From positions 37,432-101,431 of the forward strand of contig NZ_JARGDQ010000011.1 of assembly GCF_029210385.1 (NCBI RefSeq): a DNA stretch of 64,000 bases, written 5' to 3'. Positions 1 to 7,157 of the stretch are shown in pieces. Below the pieces are notes generated by a model that was not told the origin of the DNA, searched no databases, and saw only the letters and a list, made by a program, of their open reading frames with translations. The first letter of the stretch is position 1. Each line of letters opens with the position of its first letter. This DNA is from Desulfurivibrio dismutans (GTDB taxonomy: Bacteria; Desulfobacterota; Desulfobulbia; Desulfobulbales; Desulfurivibrionaceae). Made by a program: the position numbers and the translations under genes.

Positions 1-172
1 CCAGAAAGGCCACTAAAGCGACGTTGGCCTTGCCGTCCACCGGTGGGGCAGCTACCGCGATTTTCAGCGCCTGGCCGTAAACGCCGCGCAACATGGTCCG
101 GGCCGCTCCGGGCTGGGCGCGAATATGGACAAGTACGGCCCGGTCGTCTTCGGTGCGGCGCAAACAGTCCAT
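1..172 (-). CDS. DUF167 (YggU/UPF0235) family protein, partial
   Basis: This is the N-terminal 57 codons of a small protein whose 3' end lies outside the window. The translation contains PPVDGKANVALVAFL, the conserved core of the DUF167/YggU family, preceded by the expected short strand VLVHIRAQPGA. The family has no firmly established function. The ATG at 172 lies 11 bases after the divIVA stop, so it is the last visible gene of the minus-strand run. YggU is often found next to YggT, as here. The family assignment is secure from the motif; the function is unknown. Confidence 0.85.
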   Translation of the reverse strand, partial: MDCLRRTEDDRAVLVHIRAQPGAARTMLRGVYGQALKIAVAAPPVDGKANVALVAFL

Positions 173-183
173 AGGTTTTATGG

Positions 184-1074
184 CTAGGGTTTCCGCTCCG
201 GCTCCGGTTCGTCGTCAATGCTGATCACCGGCTCCAGGCCCTGGTCATCTCCTGCCCTGGCGTCGTTATCTTCTTCGTCCAGCGGGTCTTCCAGGCTGAA
301 AACCAGATCGCCGTCGAGATCCGGCAGGGTATTGCCGTCGGCGCCAACCTCCTCTCCGGCCCCGGTTTCAAAAATGGCGGCGGTGGAGAGATCTTCGCCG
401 GTCAGGTCCTCGGCGGAAAGATCTTCAATTCCGTCCGGATCGGGGGCCGGCTTCTTTTCTTCTTTAAGTGGGGGCAGCAGGTCGTCGGTCAGTTCAATGT
501 GTTGATAAAGATCGCTGGCCGCCCCCGCGGACATTGCCCCCGCCCCCGTAGCCGCCGTTGCCACTCCGGTCTCTGCCGCCGTCGTCGGCTTGCCAACGGC
601 CGGGGTCTCGCGATGGACGGGCGCCGGACGATCGGCCGCCTCGGGGTCAAGTTTGGCCAGGTAGGACTCCAGCAGCATGCGCACCTCGTCGCGGACCCGG
701 TCTTTAATGCCTCGGAGTCGATCCAGTTCGCGCTCCAAATCGGAAATTTCCCGGCTGGCGCTTTCCTCCAGTTCCTTGGCCTCCTGCCGGGCCTTGGTCA
801 GCACCTCCCGGGACTCCTCCCGGGCCTTTTCTTTCATCTCCTGGGCCACGTTCTGCGCCGACAGAATGGCGCTCATGGCGGTTTTCTCCTGGCGTTTATA
901 GGCTGCCACCCGCCGTTCGGCGGTATCCAGCCGTTCTTTCAGCTCCTTGTTTTCCTCGCTGAGCTTCTGCACCGTGGCCGCCACCTGCTCCAGGAAGTCG
1001 TCCACCTCTTCGGTGTCAAATCCCCTTAAACGAACATGAAATTGCTGGTTTTGAATGTCTTGGTGATCAAGCAT
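184..1074 (-). CDS. DivIVA domain-containing protein
   Basis: The 296-residue product has a DivIVA-type N-terminus: the segment LRGFDTEEVDDFLEQVA near residues 17-33 matches the membrane-binding and first-helix region. A long Glu/Lys/Arg-rich coiled coil follows to about residue 145. The second half is low-complexity, rich in Asp/Glu/Ala/Pro, and probably disordered. DivIVA proteins bind curved membrane at poles or septa and recruit division or wall factors. The neighbours yggT and the DUF167 gene form the same small cluster seen with divIVA in many bacteria. A GGAG lies upstream of the ATG at 1074. The acidic tail is lineage-specific and its role cannot be read from sequence. Confidence 0.85.
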   Translation of the reverse strand: MLDHQDIQNQQFHVRLRGFDTEEVDDFLEQVAATVQKLSEENKELKERLDTAERRVAAYKRQEKTAMSAILSAQNVAQEMKEKAREESREVLTKARQEAKELEESASREISDLERELDRLRGIKDRVRDEVRMLLESYLAKLDPEAADRPAPVHRETPAVGKPTTAAETGVATAATGAGAMSAGAASDLYQHIELTDDLLPPLKEEKKPAPDPDGIEDLSAEDLTGEDLSTAAIFETGAGEEVGADGNTLPDLDGDLVFSLEDPLDEEDNDARAGDDQGLEPVISIDDEPEPERKP

Positions 1075-1104
1075 GGCGCGATCTCCTTATTTAATTGGTG
1101 GTCA

Positions 1105-1404
1105 CTATCCGAAGGCCCGGGCAAGTTGCTGCAGGGTCGGAACCAGGAAGCTTTGCAGGAAGATGATGCCCAAAATCAATACCAGGGGGGCAAAATCGAA
1201 TCCGCCCATCACCGGCAGGTAGCGGCGGATGACGCGCAGGGGTGGTTCGGTGATCTCGTAGAGAAAGCGGACAATGGGGTTGTACTGGTCGGCATTGACC
1301 CAGGAGATGATCACCCGGCCAAGGATCACCCAGATGTAAACGCTGAACACGACGTTGATAACCCCGGCCAGGGCGTTGAGGAAGTTGCTGATAATAAACA
1401 TCAA
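1105..1404 (-). CDS. yggT: YggT family integral membrane protein
   Basis: The 99-residue protein has two hydrophobic segments (about residues 5-33 and 70-92) flanking the family signature ITEPPLRVIRRYLP. This is the single-repeat form of the YGGT domain; E. coli YggT carries two repeats. YggT proteins are inner-membrane proteins, implicated in some bacteria in osmotic stress or cell-shape functions. The gene lies 30 bases upstream of divIVA in transcription order, consistent with co-expression. Confidence 0.88.
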   Translation of the reverse strand: MMFIISNFLNALAGVINVVFSVYIWVILGRVIISWVNADQYNPIVRFLYEITEPPLRVIRRYLPVMGGFDFAPLVLILGIIFLQSFLVPTLQQLARAFG

Positions 1405-1419
1405 AAATCTCCTTGACGG

Positions 1420-1848
1420 TTACTGATGACAATCGGCCTGAAAACAGGAAAAAAGTTGGCGACGCTCTTCCACCGTTACCTGACAGTGTTCCATGGTGCC
1501 ATCGTCGGCGGCGTAAGCAGCCCCGGCGGCTTGTTCGCCCTTTTCTCTTTTGTCATTTTGCTCCGGTAAAAGCAGTGCCGACGGCTGGGTTGAGTCTTTC
1601 CTGGCCGGGGCGGGCGGTTGCCAGCTCGTGGCCGCGGGGGTAAGCTGCAGCCCCGGGGGGGCGATTTGCCGACTCAGTAAGGCCAGGAAATGCTGAAGCT
1701 GCGGTTCACCGAGCCCTTCCTGCAGCAGCACCAGGCCACCGGGCAGGGAAAACACTTGCAGCGGCCTTGCTGCCGCCTCTCGGCGGACCTGCTCCAGAAA
1801 AAAACCGGCATCATTTGCTTCCCGGGCTTGATCCATGTGCCGTGACAT
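1420..1848 (-). CDS. hypothetical protein
   Basis: A 142-residue open frame sits between metG (4-base gap) and yggT (15-base gap), on the same strand and with matching GC-rich codon use, so it is probably translated. I do not recognise a family. The N-terminal 70 residues have a mixed Leu/Gln pattern that could fold. The middle is Pro/Ala/Ser/Lys-rich. The C-terminus carries three cysteines, in HCQ, SCF and DCHQ. No signal peptide or membrane segment is apparent. Confidence 0.55.
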   Translation of the reverse strand: MSRHMDQAREANDAGFFLEQVRREAAARPLQVFSLPGGLVLLQEGLGEPQLQHFLALLSRQIAPPGLQLTPAATSWQPPAPARKDSTQPSALLLPEQNDKREKGEQAAGAAYAADDGTMEHCQVTVEERRQLFSCFQADCHQ

Positions 1849-1852
1849 CTCG

Positions 1853-3385
1853 TTACTTTTTGTCCTTTGTTTTAATCCGGGGAAACATGTTTTCCCCCAG
1901 ATTAATAGCGCCGCCCACCGGCAGCAACCCCCATTTTTGCTGCGTGGCCAATTCGGTCTCCGGCTCCAGCCCTAAAGCGAGGGCCATTTTTCCCGCCGCC
2001 GCTGGCATCACCGGGCGCAAGGCGCAATTAATCAGGCGCAGGGTTTCCAGCAGGGTATTGAGCACCGTGGCCAGCCGCTCGGCCTGGGCCGGATCCTTGG
2101 CCAGTTCCCAGGGGGCGTTGTGGACGATATAACGGTTGGCCCGGCCGATGACTTCCCACACCGCTTCCAGGGCCTGGCGAAAGGACCAGGCGCGCATGTG
2201 CCGCCGGTATTCTTCCAGCATTGCCAGGGCGGCGTCCCGCAACTCCCGGTCCTCGTCGTTCAGCGGCCCCGGCGCCGGCACCCGGGCCTCGGCGAAATTT
2301 TTGACCATGGTCAGACTGCGGGCAAAGAGGTTGCCCAGGTCGTTGGCCAGATCGGAGTTACGCCGGGCCAGCACCGCCTCATCGGAGTATGATGAATCCA
2401 GGCCGAAAGACATCTCCCGCAGCAGGAAATAGCGGATGGTGTCGGCCCCGTACGCGGCCACCATCTCTTCCGGTCGCACCACGTTGCCGATGCTTTTGGA
2501 CATCTTGGTTTCGTTGACGTTCCAGTAGCCGTGCACATGCAGCCGCCGGTAGGGTTCCAGTCCCATGGCCTTGAGCATGGTGGGCCAGAAGATGGCATGG
2601 GGCTTTAAAATGTCTTTGGCGATCAGGTGTTCGGCGCCGGCCCAGCGGCGGGCGAAATTCGGGCCGTCGGGGTAGCCGATGCCGCTGACGTAGTTGATCA
2701 GGGCGTCAAACCAGACATAGGTGACAAACCGTTGGTCAAAGGGTAGCGGAATCCCCCAGGAGAGGCGGCTGACCGGGCGGGAAATGCAGAGATCATCCAG
2801 CGGTTCACTCAGAAAGGAGAGCACCTCGTTGCGGTAACGCTCCGGGGTGATGAACTCCGGGTTGGCCTTGATGTGGTCAATGAGCCATTGCTGGTAACGG
2901 CCCATGGCAAAAAAATAGTTCTGTTCGGCCACTTGCTCCGGGGCGGTAAGGTGATCGGGGCACTTGCCGTCAACAAGTTCCTTTTCGGTCAGGAACCGTT
3001 CGCAGCCCTTGCAGTAAAGACCGTCGTAATCGCTGAAATAGATATCACCCCGATCGTAGACCTGTTGCAGGATCTGCTGTACCGCCGCGATATGCTGCGG
3101 GTCGGTGGTGCGGATGAAGTTGTCCGGCTCCACCAGCAGCGGCGGCCAGGCGTCCCGGAACATGGCGCTGATCCGGTCCACATAATCACGTACTTCGGCG
3201 CCGGCCGCTGCCGCTGCCTGGGCGATTTTGTCGCCGTGCTCGTCGGTGCCGGTCTGGAAAAAGACCTTGCGGCCGTCCAGGCGGTTGAAGCGGCTGACGG
3301 TGTCCGCCACCACCGCCGTGTATGCGTGGCCAAGGTGGGGCTGGGCGTTGACGTAAAAAATGGGGGTAGTCAGATACAGGCTCAT
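1853..3385 (-). CDS. metG: methionyl-tRNA synthetase
   Basis: This class I aminoacyl-tRNA synthetase charges initiator and elongator tRNA-Met with methionine. The 510-residue product has the HIGH-type motif PHLGH (residues 16-20), a zinc knuckle of the C-x2-C...C-x2-H type near residues 127-147, and KMSKS near 292-296. At about 510 residues it lacks the C-terminal EMAP/Trbp-like tRNA-binding domain of E. coli MetRS, which is normal for the short form. The ATG overlaps the ricT stop in the arrangement TAATG, so the two are translationally coupled. Confidence 0.97.
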   Translation of the reverse strand: MSLYLTTPIFYVNAQPHLGHAYTAVVADTVSRFNRLDGRKVFFQTGTDEHGDKIAQAAAAAGAEVRDYVDRISAMFRDAWPPLLVEPDNFIRTTDPQHIAAVQQILQQVYDRGDIYFSDYDGLYCKGCERFLTEKELVDGKCPDHLTAPEQVAEQNYFFAMGRYQQWLIDHIKANPEFITPERYRNEVLSFLSEPLDDLCISRPVSRLSWGIPLPFDQRFVTYVWFDALINYVSGIGYPDGPNFARRWAGAEHLIAKDILKPHAIFWPTMLKAMGLEPYRRLHVHGYWNVNETKMSKSIGNVVRPEEMVAAYGADTIRYFLLREMSFGLDSSYSDEAVLARRNSDLANDLGNLFARSLTMVKNFAEARVPAPGPLNDEDRELRDAALAMLEEYRRHMRAWSFRQALEAVWEVIGRANRYIVHNAPWELAKDPAQAERLATVLNTLLETLRLINCALRPVMPAAAGKMALALGLEPETELATQQKWGLLPVGGAINLGENMFPRIKTKDKK

Positions 3386-4485
3386 TACTCGCTTCCGGAT
3401 TTACTGTTTTTGGGGGTGGCATTGGGGCGCGACGGCGAGGAGTGTCGCCGGCCGCGTTCGCTTTTTTTGCGCTCCCCCGCCTTGTTGTCGGTCGCCGCCT
3501 GCTCCGGCCCGGGCTTGCCGCCGCCCTTTACCGGCTCGCAGCGCCGCCACTCGCTGGCCTGCCAGATTATCTTTCGTTCCGGCTCTTCAAGGTCGCAGGC
3601 TTCGACATTTTCTTCCAGGATGTTCAGCTTCAGCACTTTGAACTGGCGGCCATCCAGGCTGACGATTTTGCCCGCTTTGGGCATCTGGCGGCGCATTTTC
3701 TGGTAGGTTTCAAACTCGTAGGTCAGGCAGCAGAGCAGCCGGTTGCAGATTCCGGAAATCTTGGCGGGGTTCAGCGGCAGGCCCTGTTCCTTGGCCATCT
3801 TGATGGACACCGGGGCAAACTGGTTGATAAACGAACTGCAGCACAACTCCCGGCCGCAGCAGCCCAAACCTCCGATCATTTTGGTTTCGTGCCGGACCCC
3901 CACCTGGCGGATTTCAACCCGGGTGCGGAACTCCTGGACCATGTCTTTGACCAGTTCGCGAAAATCCACCCGGTTCTCGGCGGTGAAGTAGAAGATGATC
4001 TTGCCACCGTTGAAAAAGCGTTCGGCCCGGATCAGCTTCATGGGCAGACCATGTTTGCCGATCAGTTTTTGGGCCAGGGCAAAATCTTCCTTTTCCCGCT
4101 GCAGCAGGCTGCGGTATTTTTCCTGTTCCTCCGGGGAGGCTCGCCGGACCACGGTGGGAGTAACCCGGGACGAGGTCCGGTCTTTTTTCCCTTCGTGGTT
4201 TGCTTTTTGCCCCTTGTCGTCTTTGGCGGAATGGCCTTGGGGCTCTTCGGGGCCGGGTGCTGCGGGCTGGTCAAGATCGGGGCGCTCGGCGGGTATCTGG
4301 CTGATAATCACTGCCGGCTCCAGGCCGTGATCGGTCTGCAGCATAACCACTTCGTCCCGCCGCAGGTCGGTAAACCGGCTGATGGCCGTAGCTGGCTGGT
4401 CGCTGGGGCGAAAGCGGACAGTGCAGCAGTGTGGCAGCATGGGCGCCGCCGGCGCAGGTGAAGGTTGAGGGCTGGCGTTTTCCAT
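3385..4485 (-). CDS. ricT: PSP1 domain protein, RicT (YaaT) family
   Basis: The 366-residue protein contains the PSP1 C-terminal domain with its cysteine clusters CCGRELCC (about 208-215) and CNRLLCC (about 246-252). In Bacillus RicT such cysteines help hold iron-sulfur clusters in the RicAFT (Y) complex that stimulates RNase Y processing. Whether a partner complex exists in this organism is not visible here. The PSP1 core is followed by a basic, Ser/Lys/Pro-rich tail. The holB-ricT-metG order is conserved in many bacteria. The 123-base gap upstream holds a hairpin and two copies of TTGTCAAACTT on the minus strand. Confidence 0.88.
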   Translation of the reverse strand: MENASPQPSPAPAAPMLPHCCTVRFRPSDQPATAISRFTDLRRDEVVMLQTDHGLEPAVIISQIPAERPDLDQPAAPGPEEPQGHSAKDDKGQKANHEGKKDRTSSRVTPTVVRRASPEEQEKYRSLLQREKEDFALAQKLIGKHGLPMKLIRAERFFNGGKIIFYFTAENRVDFRELVKDMVQEFRTRVEIRQVGVRHETKMIGGLGCCGRELCCSSFINQFAPVSIKMAKEQGLPLNPAKISGICNRLLCCLTYEFETYQKMRRQMPKAGKIVSLDGRQFKVLKLNILEENVEACDLEEPERKIIWQASEWRRCEPVKGGGKPGPEQAATDNKAGERKKSERGRRHSSPSRPNATPKNSKSGSE

Positions 4486-4608
4486 AAGTTTGACAACCTC
4501 GCAAAAACCGCCAAGCGTGTTGGTCGGTAGTGCAAAAACAAGCAGTTACAAAGCGTGCCCGGTCGGCGGCGCAGCTTTTGCGACGCCGACAAGTTTGACA
4601 AGATACCA

Positions 4609-5895
4609 TTAAAGGAGGTCAAAGAAAAGCACTTCGCAGACCAGGGTGCGATTGCAGTTGCGCCGCAGCCGGCTTTTAGCCCGGCGCAGATGCTGGCGGC
4701 AGCGGCCCAGCGCGGCTGTGTCCCGCCGGCCCGCCGCCGCGCTCAGCAAAGGCAGAAGATCACGGTTGATAAGCTTCGACGCCTTGATATCCGGCTGGTT
4801 CGACTGGCGATAACCGTCCAGCAGTGACAGGTCGTGGTAGCAGGAGGCCAGCAGGTCTATAAAGTCTTCCAGTTCATCTTTAAGTTGGGCGCAGCGTTCG
4901 GCCCAGTACAACACCACGGCGGTGGCCGCCGGCTCTTCGGGCCGCAGGTTCAGCAGGGCATCCAGTACCTCCCGGCGCAGGGCCAGAAACCCCTTTTGCT
5001 GCAATTGCCGGGCGCGGCCCAGGCTGCCTTCGGCCACCGCCGCCAGGGTTAGGAACTCTTCCGGCAATGGTGGGTCTTGCCGGCGGTTTTGGGGCGCCTG
5101 GCGCCCGCCGGTCTCCGGATCTGACTTTAACAGGGCCAAGGCCAGGGTCTCCGTCGGCAGGGGAAAAAACGGAATGACCTGGCAGCGGGAAAGGATGGTG
5201 GGAAGAATGCCGCCGGCCTCGTCGCCGGTAAGGATCAGGATGGTGTCGGCGGGCGGTTCCTCCAGCACTTTGAGCAGGCTGTTGGCCGCCTCCCGCCGCA
5301 TGGTATGAACTTCGCCCAACAGCACCACCCGGCGACCGGCCTCCATGGGCGGATACTGCAGGGATTTTTTGATTTCCCGCACCTGGCCGATCTTGATTCC
5401 CGCCCCTTCGGGCATAATCTCCAAAAAATCAGGGTGGTTGCCGGAGGCAAACTTACGGCAGGAAGGACAAAGCCCGCAGGCCTCCAGGGGGTCGGGGCGC
5501 CCAGTTGGCACGGCAGCGTCACCATGCAGCGGTGGTGCAGATTCGGGCAAGCGGTCCGGCGCCGCGTACCCCGGGTACGCAAGCCGGTCCGATCGCCCGA
5601 AGATGCGCTCAGTTGGCACGGAAGCGTAACCGTGCAGCAGTGGTGCAGATTCGGGCAAGCGGTCCGGCGCCGCGTACCCCGGGTACGCAAGCCGGTCCGA
5701 TCGCCCGAAGATGCGCTGCTGCTGCACGGTTACGCAATTTAATGCGGCGGCCAGGGCCCGTGCTGCGGTTTTTTTGCCTATTCCTTCCGGACCTCGGAAA
5801 AGGTAGGCGTGGGCCAGCCGGTCGCCGGTCAGGGCCCGGCGCAGCATCTCTTTGGCCTGGTCTTGGGCGATGATTTGGGAGAAGGGGATCAGCAT
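4609..5895 (-). CDS. holB: DNA polymerase III delta-prime subunit carrying an in-frame palindromic-element insertion
   Basis: Delta-prime is part of the clamp loader that places the beta clamp on DNA. The 428-residue product shows Walker-A-like GPEGIGKK (about 35-42), zinc module CGLCPSC, KVLEEPP and the SRC arginine-finger motif within LSRCQVIP, so all signature elements survive. Between the Walker helix (ending ALNC) and the zinc module lies a foreign stretch of about 75 residues, including two 36-residue repeats starting RIFGRSDRLAYPGY. It is encoded by a palindromic repeat found elsewhere in intergenic DNA of this window. Typical delta-prime proteins are about 330-350 residues, so the extra length matches the insertion. 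YhaM lies 8 bases upstream. Confidence 0.93.
   Translation of the reverse strand: MLIPFSQIIAQDQAKEMLRRALTGDRLAHAYLFRGPEGIGKKTAARALAAALNCVTVQQQRIFGRSDRLAYPGYAAPDRLPESAPLLHGYASVPTERIFGRSDRLAYPGYAAPDRLPESAPPLHGDAAVPTGRPDPLEACGLCPSCRKFASGNHPDFLEIMPEGAGIKIGQVREIKKSLQYPPMEAGRRVVLLGEVHTMRREAANSLLKVLEEPPADTILILTGDEAGGILPTILSRCQVIPFFPLPTETLALALLKSDPETGGRQAPQNRRQDPPLPEEFLTLAAVAEGSLGRARQLQQKGFLALRREVLDALLNLRPEEPAATAVVLYWAERCAQLKDELEDFIDLLASCYHDLSLLDGYRQSNQPDIKASKLINRDLLPLLSAAAGRRDTAALGRCRQHLRRAKSRLRRNCNRTLVCEVLFFDLL
5503..5733. repeat. 108-bp palindromic element inside holB, with tandem partial copy
   Basis: The complete copy spans 5626-5733 (108 bp) and ends in perfect 15-bp inverted repeats, GTAACCGTGCAGCAG and its complement. 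Inside are a nested stem around TTCGGGC/GCCCGAA, a second stem GGTCCGGC/GCCGGTCC and a tip CGTACCCCGGGTACG. A 108-bp tandem unit (5503-5610, then 5611-5718) repeats the left flank plus most of the element with few changes, so the first copy lacks its right arm. Since 108 is divisible by three, holB stays in frame. Related copies lie at 10272, 18608 and 24592. Confidence 0.92.
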
Positions 5896-5903
5896 GGGTG
5901 CTG

Positions 5904-7028
5904 CTAGCCAAACAGGGTTTTTTGGCGGGGGTCAACGAGGTCGGCGGGGGGATTAGGCTCGGGTGGCGGCGGTTGGGGCGGGGCAGTGGCTCTGGGCGCG
6001 CCCCCTTTTTTCCTGGGTTGCGGTCGGGGGATTGCGGGCGGTTCATTATCCGGTGCAAGCTCCTGGGCCGGGCCGGGCAGATAAAGAAAACGCTCCAGGT
6101 TGCGCTGGTAGTCGCTCCACTGGTAGCCTGGCTCGGTGGTTTGCCGGTTTAAACGGTGAAAGTAGTTTGCCTTGGCATCCAGGTTGTCGAGGAAATGCAG
6201 GATGAAGGCCTCCTGCATCATGGGCAGTGTGGGGGAGCCGTATTCGTGGTGGCCGTGGTGGCTCAGCACCAGGTGTTGCAGCCGTTCCAGCAGCTCAGGG
6301 GGGAAATCTTCGATGGCCGCCGCTTTTTCCCCGATCAGTTCGGCCCCGATTACCAGGTGACCCACCAGCCGTCCCCGGTTGCTGTAGCCAAAGGGGAACT
6401 CCCGGTAGGTCAGCTCATCGGTTTTGCCCAGGTCGTGGAGCAGTGCCCCGGACAGCAGCAGGTCGGCGTCGATGCCGGGATAGAGACGGCTGACCGCCTC
6501 GGCCAGCCGGGTTACGGCCACCGTGTGTTCCAGCAGGCCGCCCAGATAGGCGTGATGCATGCTTTTGGCGGCCGGTGCGGTGATGAAGCGCTGATAGAAC
6601 GGGCGGTCGGCAAAAAAAGCGGCCAGCAACCGGCGCAAAGGAGGGTTTTGCACCACGGCCAGCAGCCGCTGGAGTTCTTCCTCCAGTTCCCGGCGGTCAA
6701 AATCGCCGCTGGGCATGAAATCCGCCGGGTCGACGGTCGCCGGATCCACCGGGCTGATCCGGTTGATTTTCAGTTGCGGGCTGCCCTGGTAGCTGTCACC
6801 ATGGCCGTTTACCTGGATATAGTTGCCTGGTTGGCAATAGGGGGCCAGGGCTTCGGCGTCGTCCCACACCGGGCCGCCGATCTCGCCGCTTTTGTCCAGC
6901 AGCTTCAGGCGCAGGAAAGGCTTGCCGGCCCGGGTCTCGCCCCGGCTCAGTTCCTTGACCAGGAAAACCCCGTCCACCGCCTGACCTTCTTTGATTTCGG
7001 CAATTAAAAGCCCTTTCTCGCCATTCAT
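5904..7028 (-). CDS. yhaM: OB-fold/HD domain 3'-5' exoribonuclease, YhaM family
   Basis: The 374-residue protein has an N-terminal OB-fold nucleic-acid-binding region (residues about 1-110, with VDGVFLVKELSR and NYIQVNGHGDSYQG) and a central HD phosphohydrolase domain. The HD metal ligands are visible as HHAYLGGLLEH (about 156) and LLHDLGK (about 193). This is the YhaM architecture, a 3'-5' exoribonuclease in Firmicutes. The C-terminal 60 residues are Pro/Lys-rich and probably disordered. It sits between purL and holB, and the 127-base gap to purL is mostly a palindromic repeat. Confidence 0.85.
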   Translation of the reverse strand: MNGEKGLLIAEIKEGQAVDGVFLVKELSRGETRAGKPFLRLKLLDKSGEIGGPVWDDAEALAPYCQPGNYIQVNGHGDSYQGSPQLKINRISPVDPATVDPADFMPSGDFDRRELEEELQRLLAVVQNPPLRRLLAAFFADRPFYQRFITAPAAKSMHHAYLGGLLEHTVAVTRLAEAVSRLYPGIDADLLLSGALLHDLGKTDELTYREFPFGYSNRGRLVGHLVIGAELIGEKAAAIEDFPPELLERLQHLVLSHHGHHEYGSPTLPMMQEAFILHFLDNLDAKANYFHRLNRQTTEPGYQWSDYQRNLERFLYLPGPAQELAPDNEPPAIPRPQPRKKGGAPRATAPPQPPPPEPNPPADLVDPRQKTLFG

Positions 7029-7055
7029 AATCCTGATTCCTTCAGTAATTGTAAC

Positions 7056-7157
7056 GTAACCAATTCACCGGGTTTGTCCCGTAAGCAGTCACGGAATGCC
7101 GCATTTTCGGGCAAACCGGGCAGGTCGCCCGAAAATACGGTGTTACTGCATGGTTAC
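7056..7157. repeat. divergent copy of the palindromic element between purL and yhaM
   Basis: The 102-bp segment is bounded by GTAACCA and TGGTTAC. It contains a perfect 9-bp inner stem TTTTCGGGC/GCCCGAAAA enclosing a short loop. The inner part resembles the TTCGGGCAA...GTCGCCCGAA core of the 108-bp family but lacks the GTAC-rich tip. It fills most of the gap after the purL stop, which overlaps its last base, and could act as an intercistronic RNA hairpin. Confidence 0.6.
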
